NCBI GenBank assembly: GCA_036365145.1
Contig: JAEOAD010000013.1
Coordinates: 44,581,001-44,645,000 of the forward strand
From: Orientallactaga sibirica
Taxonomy: Eukaryota > Chordata > Mammalia > Rodentia > Dipodidae
Length of the DNA: 64,000 nt
Reading direction: 5' to 3'
The first letter of the stretch is position 1. Each line of letters opens with the position of its first letter. The notes under the pieces were generated by a model, which made no database searches, had not been told where the DNA came from, and saw only the letters and a list, made by a program, of their open reading frames with translations. Shown piece after piece: positions 1-64,000 of this stretch. Position numbers and translations under genes: made by a program.

Positions 1-524
1 GGATGTGGTTTTTCAAAAGAAAAAAAGAATAGCATTCTTGTGTGGCCTAGTGCAGTACCATGTGCTTTACCCAAAATAATTGAATGAATGAATTACACTT
101 GCTTTCACTTACTGGCTTAGAATAGAGTGCATAAAGAGATGAATATAATATTACTTAATGCATATTTCTATTAACTGTGTGTATGTGTTTTGAGTATTTG
201 GAAATGGCTTGTGCTCAATATGTTTTTTATAATACAGATACGTTACTATTGCTGGAAAATATCAGGTCGCAATACTAGTTGTAATAAGGCTAAGTTTCTT
301 GCTTTAAATGAAGACTAGTAATGGTCTTTTTAGAGGATGGACAGCTGTCAGGAATATTAATAGTTTCTTTACCTATTTTCACTTGATGACTCAGTGGTTG
401 TGTGAGGCTTTATCCCTTTTAGTCTTTACAATGCTTCAGTCAATACCTATTCCTGTTGGATAGGATTAGCATTGATCAGAGGAGCAACAAGCTTAATTTT
501 TTTCTCTATTAACAACTTCAGTGA
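1..524. other. MED13 upstream intron, no recognisable feature
   Basis: This AT-rich intronic sequence lies before the first SINE. I see no exon, RNA gene or repeat family in it. Confidence 0.6.
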
Positions 525-659
525 GGGCTGGAGGGATGGCTTAGTGGTTAAGGTGTTTGCCTGCAAAACCACAGGACCCAGGTTTGATTCCCCAGGAGCC
601 ATGTTAGCCAGATGAGCCAGATGAGTTTTTGCAGTGGCTGGAGGCCCTGGCGCACTCAT

Positions 660-704
<45 letters not shown>

Positions 705-733
705 GTCAAATAAATAAATAAAAATTAAAAACA
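525..733 (+). mobile_element. DIP SINE with a (TCTG)n expansion
   Basis: The head gggctggagggatggcttag, middle part and AAATAAATAAAT tail are complete. The pyrimidine part has grown into about ten TCTG units at 661-699. Confidence 0.9.
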
Positions 734-745
734 AAAACTGTCAGT

Positions 746-910
746 GGGCCAGGAGTGTGGTGCCTTTAATCCCAGCTGTCAGGAGGCAGAGGTAGGTGTG
801 AGTTCTCTGTGAGTTCAAGGCCATCCTGAGAACATGTAGTGAATTCCAGGTCCGCCTAGTCTAGAGCAAGATCCTACCTCGAAAAACAACAACAACAACA
901 ACAACAACAA
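746..910 (+). mobile_element. B1 SINE
   Basis: 'cctttaatcccagc' and 'ttccaggtc' are readable. The A-tail has evolved into (CAA)n at 885-910. Confidence 0.85.
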
Positions 911-921
911 AACTATCAGTC

Positions 922-1122
922 GGCTGGAGAGATAGCTCAGCGGTTAAAGTGCTTGCCTACAAAGTCTAATGACCTGGGTTTGATTCCCCAGTACCCACAT
1001 AAAGCCAGGTGCATAAAGTGGTGCATGTATCTGGAGTTGATGTGCAGCAGATAGAGGCCTGGTTTGTCCATATTCATTCATTCTCTTTCTCTGCAAATAA
1101 ATAAAATATGTATATATAAAAA
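922..1122 (+). mobile_element. RSINE1/DIP-type SINE
   Basis: It has the older variant 'acccacataaagccagg' and a gcaaataaataa tail directly behind the B1 tail. Confidence 0.85.
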
Positions 1123-1132
1123 TTATTAATTT

Positions 1133-1255
1133 AGCTGAGCATTGTAGCTCATGCCTTTAATCCCAGCATTCAAGAGGCTGAGATAGGAAGATCAGTGTGA
1201 GTTTGAGATCAGCCTGGGCTAGAATAAGACCCTGCCTCAAAAAAGGAAAGAAAGA
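1133..1255 (+). mobile_element. B1 SINE
   Basis: Complete but diverged, ending in agaccctgcctcaaaaaa. Confidence 0.8.
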
Positions 1256-1391
1256 GAACAACTTACTAATTAAGTGCAAGGTATTATCTTGGATTGTATC
1301 CTGAAACAAAAGAAACAAAAAGTATAAGTGGAAAATCCAAATAAGGACTTACAGTTAACAGTTAAATGTTACTGTCAAACGCATCATGGAT

Positions 1392-1560
1392 CAAGAGTGA
1401 AGGTGCATGCTTTTAATCCCAGCACTTGGTAGGCAGAGGTAGGAGGATCACTGTGAATTTGAGGCTACCCTGGAACTACAGAATGAGTTTCAGGTCAGTC
1501 TGGGCCTAGAATGAGACCCTACCTTGCAAACAACAACAGTAACAATAATAACAACAAAAC
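1392..1560 (+). mobile_element. B1 SINE with a CAA-rich tail
   Basis: 'cttttaatcccagcacttgg' is followed by 'gagaccctaccttg' and an AAC/AAT-rich tail. Confidence 0.8.
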
Positions 1561-1634
1561 AAATGTGCATGATTATTGAAGATACTAACAGTAGGGAAAA
1601 CTGAATGAAGAGTTGAGGAACTCTATACTGTGGA

Positions 1635-1721
1635 TTTTTTTGAAGGAGGGTCTCACTCTAGCCCAGACTGACCTGGAACTCACTCTAAAGCCAATTAAAG
1701 GTGTGTGCCATCATGCCTGGG
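1635..1721 (-). mobile_element. B1 SINE, internally deleted
   Basis: Antisense B1 from 'gggtctcactctagcccag' to 'tgtgtgccatcatgcctgg', lacking about 50 bp of the middle. Confidence 0.75.
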
Positions 1722-1795
1722 TCCTTATACTGTCTTTGTAGTTGTTTATAAATTTTAGAATGTTACTGCATAGATTATTATGTAAGAACAAAAAC

Positions 1796-1911
1796 TGGGC
1801 TGGGTATGCTGCCACATACTTGTAATCCCAGTACTTGGGAATCTGAGGGGAGAGTGTGTTTGAAGTTGGAGACCAGCACGGGCTATGTAGCAAGACCTTG
1901 TTTCAAAAAAT
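1796..1911 (+). mobile_element. Old B1/B4-like SINE
   Basis: 'cttgtaatcccagtacttgg' and 'gtagcaagaccttgtttc' fit an older 7SL-derived or B4-type copy rather than the B1 subfamily dominant here. Confidence 0.6.
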
Positions 1912-2027
1912 GGCAAGAACCATTCTGGGGGCTATAAAGACAATAATCATTGATTCATAATTTTAAATACATAACTCATAATTTTAAATTCATAGAATTC
2001 ATAATTTTTTAAAAAAAACTTATTTTG

Positions 2028-2188
2028 CCAGGCATGGTGGCCCACATCTTTAATCCCAGCACTTGGGAGGCAGAGGTAGGAAGATTGCTATGAGTTTGAG
2101 GTCACCCTAAGACTAAATAGTGAATTCCAGGTCAGCCTGGGCTAGAGTGAGACCCTACCTCAAAAAAACAAATAATAATAATAATAAA
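2028..2188 (+). mobile_element. B1 SINE
   Basis: Near full length; the tail changes to (AAT)n. Confidence 0.85.
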
Positions 2189-2230
2189 CTTTTAAAAACT
2201 TATTTTAATACAAGTAGAATAGATTAGCTT

Positions 2231-2382
2231 TTTGGCGGGGAGGGTTGAGGGTAGGGTCTCACTTGTCCAGGCTGTCCTGGAACACACTGTGTAGTCTCAG
2301 AGTGGCCTTGAACTCATGGTGATCCTTCTGCCTTTGCCTCCTGAGTGCTAGGATTATAGCTGTGTGCCACCATGCCCAGCCA
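2231..2382 (-). mobile_element. B1 SINE
   Basis: Antisense, from 'gggtagggtctcacttg' to 'gtgccaccatgcccagcc'. Confidence 0.85.
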
Positions 2383-2547
2383 GAATGGCATTTTTTTAAA
2401 AGTTCCTGTTCAAATATCCTGTCCTATCTCTAGAAGTAGCTAGGCTTTACTTTTTTTGTTGTTATTTAGTTCCTCTGCCATAACTCCAGAGATCTTACAT
2501 CTCTGAGCCTCAAGGTATAAACTTCAGATATTGTCTACTGATTACTT

Positions 2548-2733
2548 ATTGCAAAGCCTAAGGACCCGAGTTCAATTTCCCAATACCCACATTAGTCAGT
2601 GCCCAGGATTATGCATGCAACTGGAGTTTGTTTTTAGTGGCTAGAGGCCCTGGTGTGCCCATTCTTTCTTTCTCTCTCTCTCTGCTTCCTTCTCCTCCTC
2701 CTCTCTCTCTCTATCCCCCAAATAAATAAATAT
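2548..2733 (+). mobile_element. DIP SINE, 5'-truncated
   Basis: Starts at 'gcaaagcctaaggacccgag'; the tRNA A-box part is missing. Long TCTC/CTCCT tract. Confidence 0.8.
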
Positions 2734-2756
2734 TTTTTTTTAAAAATGTAGGCAAG

Positions 2757-2972
2757 GGCTGGAGAGATAGCTTAGCAGTTAAGGCACCTGCCTGCTAAGC
2801 CTAAGAACTCCTATTCAATTCTCCAGGTCCCACGTTTAGTCAAACGCAGTGACACAAGGGCACAATGCCGCACTTTTCCACAAGGGGGCGCATGCATCTG
2901 GAGTTTGTTCACAGTAGCTGAGAGGCCGCTGGTGCGCTCATTCTCTCTCTCTCTCTTTCTGTCTCTCAAAAA
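2757..2972 (+). mobile_element. DIP SINE, long variant
   Basis: Carries an extra segment of about 30 bp ('gacacaagggcacaatgccg') before 'cacaagggggcgcatg', as also seen at 16531, 43468, 47660 and 54659. Confidence 0.8.
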
Positions 2973-3202
2973 TTTAGACAAGTACTGTAGTGAGAAGGGA
3001 TAAAGAGGAGAACAAATACTTAATTTGGCAAATCACTTAATAACAACTTCTGTCAGTTACTTCTGTAACTGTAGTAGCATGCTTCAGTTTCTTGTTCTAT
3101 CAATGTTAGAACTTATTTGTTGACTCTAAGACACACATTTCAGCTCTGTTACTTTTCAGTTTTTTCTAGCTTTCATTTTTTCTTTTCTTTCTTTTGTGTC
3201 TT

Positions 3203-3325
3203 TTCATTTTTTTGAAATAGGGTCTCACTACTAGTTCAGGATGACCTGGAATTCACTATATAGTCTCTGGGTGTACTCGAACTCACAGTAATTCTCCTAC
3301 TTCTGCGTGCGCCACCACACCTCGG
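3203..3325 (-). mobile_element. B1 SINE
   Basis: Antisense; the 'ctgggattaaagg' block is deleted. Confidence 0.7.
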
Positions 3326-3330
3326 TGGGG

Positions 3331-3484
3331 GATATGGCTACACCAGGGGCCTCCAGCTGTTGTAAACAAATTCCAGATGCATGGGCCCCTTGTGTATCTG
3401 GCTTTATGTGGATACTGTGCCATTGAACTCAAGCCATTAGGTTTTACATGTAAGCTCCTTAACCACTGAGCCATCACTCCAGGC
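3331..3484 (-). mobile_element. DIP SINE, tail lost
   Basis: Antisense copy from 'accaggggcctccagc' to 'agccatcactccaggcc', abutting the preceding B1. Confidence 0.75.
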
Positions 3485-3817
3485 CATTATATAAGTTTTG
3501 AGTTGATTAATGGTCATATTTTAAGAAACTGGTTAAGATGGATTCTTAAGATATGTGTAAAAGAATAAAAAAAGTGGATTCTCCTTAGTATACAGTCTCA
3601 TTCCCTGGTCTGCTACTTGACCTTTCTATGTTTTACCTGAATAATATATGTTCCAGCCTCCTGGGAATTTTTATTATCTAATGTGCATATCCATATACAC
3701 CTAAAATTCATGATATGCTATTTCACATTCTGTTCTAGTATGCATGCCATCAACTGTAAGACTCATCATTACTTTAACTAATTGCATCTGTTTGGGAGAG
3801 TTATGGCCCAATTTCAA

Positions 3818-3820
<3 letters not shown>

Positions 3821-3854
<34 letters not shown>
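3821..3854. repeat. (TG)n microsatellite
   Basis: About 16 uninterrupted TG units just before a DIP tail. Confidence 0.95.
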
Positions 3855-3857
<3 letters not shown>

Positions 3858-3865
3858 ATATAATA

Positions 3866-4063
3866 TGCTATTTATTTGAGAGAGAGAGAGAGGGAGAGGC
3901 AGATAGAGAGAATGGGTGCACTAGGGCCTCTAGCCACTGCAAATGAATTCCAGATGCATGCACCACCTTGTGCATTTGGCTTATGTGGGTACTGGGGAAT
4001 TGAACCTGGGTCCTTAGGCTTCGCAAGCAAGCTCTTTAACCGCTAAGCTGTCTCTCCAGCCCT
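3866..4063 (-). mobile_element. DIP SINE
   Basis: Full-length antisense copy ending 'ctgtctctccagcccta'. Confidence 0.9.
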
Positions 4064-4109
4064 AAAGTATATTTTTTTAGAAAAGGGAAATTAAAAATAA
4101 AAATTGTGA

Positions 4110-4225
4110 ACCAGGCATGGTGACGTAGTACACTTTAATGCCTGCACTTGGGAGGCAGAAGGAGGATCCCTGTGAGTTCAAGACCAGCCTGAGCTAGAGT
4201 GAGACCCTACCATGAAAAAAAAATC
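4110..4225 (+). mobile_element. B1 SINE, internally deleted
   Basis: 'aggcatggtgacgtag' to 'gagaccctaccatgaaaa', lacking part of the centre. Confidence 0.75.
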
Positions 4226-4465
4226 TACTTTCCGTTAGTGCTCCTCCCTTATTTTTTGTGATTATATAATAATTGTATATGTGACTATACCTAACTTCTT
4301 TTAACTGGTTATCTATTTAAAAGTTTTGTCTATTATTGTATTATGAAAAACATTTTTTAAGCCAAATCTTGGCTCATATCCACAATTGTTTTTCCTTCAG
4401 ATGAGAAGGAATTTCAAGGGTAAAGAGCGAGTATGCGTTTTCTTCTTGATAAAGAAAAACAAGTT

Positions 4466-4690
4466 GGGCTGGAGATTCAGCTCAGTTGGTAGAGTGCTTA
4501 TATAGCAAGTATGAAGTGCTGAGTTTGAATCCCAGCACTGCAAAATCAGGGAATGGTATACCTGATTATAATCCTAGCATTCAGGAAGTAGAGGCAGGAA
4601 GGTCAGGAGTTAAATGTCATCTTTGACTACATTTTGAGTTTGAGGTCAATCTGAGATATGTGAGACCCTATCTAAGGGGGGGGGGAGGAC
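4466..4690 (+). mobile_element. B4 SINE (ID head fused to B1-like part)
   Basis: The ID-type head 'gctcagttggtagagtgctt' and 'gaatcccagcactgcaaaa' is followed by a B1-like body and 'tgagaccctatct', the B4 arrangement. It ends about 70 bp before the first MED13 exon here. Confidence 0.8.
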
Positions 4691-4738
4691 AAAAAGCAAA
4701 AACAAAAAAATAAATTAAATTAAAAATCACTAAAATAA

Positions 4739-62107
<57,369 letters not shown>

Positions 62108-62250
62108 ATTGCTGTGTTGAGTATTGTGGCACATGCCTATAATTCCTACATTTGGTTGCCTGAGTAAGGCTGGAGGATCTTGAATCTTAGGCCAGCCTGG
62201 GCTAAATACAGGAAGACCCTGTCAATGAATGAATGTATGAATGAATGACT
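62108..62250 (+). mobile_element. Old 7SL-derived SINE with (AATG)n
   Basis: 'ggcacatgcctataattcc' to 'aggaagaccctgtc', tail (AATG)n. Confidence 0.6.
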
Positions 62251-62444
62251 ATGGAAAATAGCCTTTTCTGAAACAAAGGGTAGCATTGTTAAATAACCAG
62301 GAAAATTCTACCTTTATAAAAAATTATAGTCTTAGTTCTGTAGGAATTTAGATAATACCATTACACTTCACTTTTCTGATATAAAGTAAATCTGACTAGA
62401 TATCTAGGGATGTCAGTTCTAAAATTCTGATTCTTTAAATTTTA

Positions 62445-62621
62445 TTTGTGTGTGTGTGTGTTTGTGTGTATATACACGTATGTCAGAGTCTCTTGTTGTA
62501 AATGAATGCCAGATGTGTGCTTCACTTTTTGTCTGTATTTACATGGTTGCTGGGGAATTGAACCTAGGTCAGCAGGCTTTGCAAGCAAGTACCTTTAACC
62601 ACTGAGCCATCTTCCTAGCCT
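62445..62621 (-). mobile_element. DIP-type SINE, old
   Basis: (TG)n then 'gagtctcttgttgtaaatg' to 'gagccatcttcctagcc'. Confidence 0.7.
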
Positions 62622-62806
62622 CTGAGTTCTGAAATTCTTGACTGTTCTTTTTTACATTGTAATTCTCATGCTCTGTTTGACTAGGTGCACTCATTGTAAA
62701 TGTTTTGTGCTGTAGCACATCAAAACTTACTTCATTAATTCCTTCCTTTTCACCCCAATTATTTGAAAATACAGCTTTGTACATTTAAAAAACTTTTTTT
62801 ATATTA

Positions 62807-63008
62807 GGGCCTGGAGAAATGGTTTAGCAGTTAAGCCCTTGCCTGTGAAGCCTAAGGACCCCAGCTCGAGGCTTGGTTCCCCAGGACCCACATAAGCCAG
62901 ATGCACAGGGTGGCACATGTAACTGGAGTTTGTTTGCAATGGCTGGAGGCCCTGGCACACCCATTCTCTCTCTTTCTATATGCCTCTTTCTCTCTGTCTG
63001 TCGCTTTC

Positions 63009-63039
<31 letters not shown>

Positions 63040-63040
63040 A
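62807..63040 (+). mobile_element. DIP SINE, 'cgaggcttggttc' variant
   Basis: 'ccagctcgaggcttggttcc' is the sense form of the 'cctcgaac' variant; (AAAT)n tail of seven units. Confidence 0.92.
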
Positions 63041-63059
63041 AATTTAAAAATTTTTTGGA

Positions 63060-63244
63060 TATTTTATTTATATTTGAGAATGAATGAGAATATGGGCATA
63101 CCAGGGCCTCTAGCCACTGCAGATGAACTCCAGATGCATGCACCACTTTATGCATCGGGCTAACGTGGATATTGGGGGAATTGAACCTGGATCCTTAGGC
63201 TTCCCAGGCAAATGCCTTAACCCCTAAGCCATCTCTCCAATCCT
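63060..63244 (-). mobile_element. DIP SINE, opposite to its neighbour
   Basis: Its A/T tail faces the tail of the previous DIP, giving a tail-to-tail inverted pair. Confidence 0.9.
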
Positions 63245-63344
63245 GTTTTTTAATATGTTTTTTATATTTTAGGTATTTACAGTTTTGTAGATTTTAATCT
63301 TCCTTCCCTCTTTTCTTGTTCTCCCTCCTTCTGCATATCAATCT

Positions 63345-63462
63345 GTAACCTAGATTGGTCCAGAAATCACTATGTCCCACAGGCTGGCTTCTAACTTGTG
63401 GTACATATCTTGCCTCAGCATCCTGATTGCTGGGTTTATAGGTGTGAGCCACCATTCCCAAC
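63345..63462 (-). mobile_element. Old 7SL-derived SINE
   Basis: 'ccacaggctggcttctaac' to 'gtgagccaccattcccaac'. Confidence 0.55.
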
Positions 63463-63547
63463 TTTACATTTCTTTAGATTCTTTTCTTTTAGATTCTGTA
63501 TTTGTTAGTCTATGATGGGTTAGCTTCCTTCTCAATTTTCTGGTTAA

Positions 63548-63800
63548 GCCTGGCTTAGTGGAACAATCTTGTAATTTTAGTTATTTGGGAAAGTAGGCAA
63601 GGGGATCTGAAGTTCAAGGTCTTCCTGGGCTTTGGAGTAAATTCAAGGCCAGCCCGAGTACCTTAGTGAGACACTGTTTCATAATAAAAAAGTAAAAAGA
63701 GGGCTGGATATTTAACTCAGTGATAAAATGTTAACCTAGCTTGTGTGTGAAGGCCTTGGGTTCAATCCCCAGGACCACCAAAAAAAGGAAAAAAAAAGTA
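63548..63800 (+). mobile_element. B4-like body followed by an ID-type SINE
   Basis: 'tgaagttcaaggtcttcctg' with 'gtgagacactgtttc', then an ID head 'gggctggatatttaactcag' and 'gggttcaatccccaggacc' with an A-rich tail. Confidence 0.65.
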
Positions 63801-64000
63801 TAATCACAAGTACATAGTATGACCTTTTATGAATATTTCATAGTGTTACTTAGAACATTATTCCTCAAAGATTTGTCCCCCATAAAAAATTTCATAGTTG
63901 AGTTGGATTCAGGGAAGCACTGTATATTATATTCCCTTTAGAAAAAAAAACACTACAATGCATGCTAAGTTGTTAAAGGCTTTAAAAGCCTTACAGTAAT

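Overview
This window is a nuclear chromosome segment from a rodent, most likely a jerboa-type (dipodoid) species. Two interspersed repeats dominate it. One is B1, the 7SL-RNA-derived rodent SINE. The other is a tRNA-headed SINE that starts like 'gctggagagatggcttag' and has a middle part reading like 'ctggagtttgtttgcagtgg' and an (AAAT)n tail. It fits the DIP family of jerboas (B2 superfamily) and its older rodent relative RSINE1. Below, 'DIP' means this tRNA-headed family. The species call is inference from repeat content, not from a database search.

The only gene I can support is MED13 (Mediator complex subunit 13, THRAP1/TRAP240), on the + strand. Fifteen consecutive internal coding exons lie between 4759 and 61741. 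All boundaries are GT-AG, every exon phase is compatible with the next, and the spliced 3721 nt read as 1240 uninterrupted codons plus one base of a split codon. The degron threonine known as Thr326 in human MED13 falls at window residue 169. This places the segment at about residues 158-1397 of a protein of about 2170 aa, if there are no indels. The start codon and the first exons lie upstream of the window, and the C-terminal PIWI-like part lies downstream.

Layout: 1-4758 upstream intron packed with SINEs; 4759-9621 five exons of the N-terminal domain; 13011-13694 a large exon of the disordered linker; 13695-29630 a 15.9-kb intron; 29631-41884 seven exons (two introns of only 134 and 275 bp) ending in a 917-bp exon; 41885-58338 a 16.5-kb intron; 58339-61741 two exons entering the MID/PIWI-like region; 61742-64000 the next intron.

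The introns hold well over 100 SINE copies, antisense pieces of old LINE-1 (about 14.1-15.5, 48.9-49.95, 50.5-52.77 and 55.1-55.98 kb), some MIR relics, B4/ID-type composites, several microsatellites and two short 5' fragments of U2 snRNA. Many SINEs keep readable target-site duplications (TSDs), so local insertion order can be reconstructed. I found no second gene, no functional RNA gene, no CRISPR array and no undescribed system. The notable points are insertion history (nested and stepwise SINEs), SINEs very close to two MED13 splice sites, and the conserved motifs of MED13 itself.
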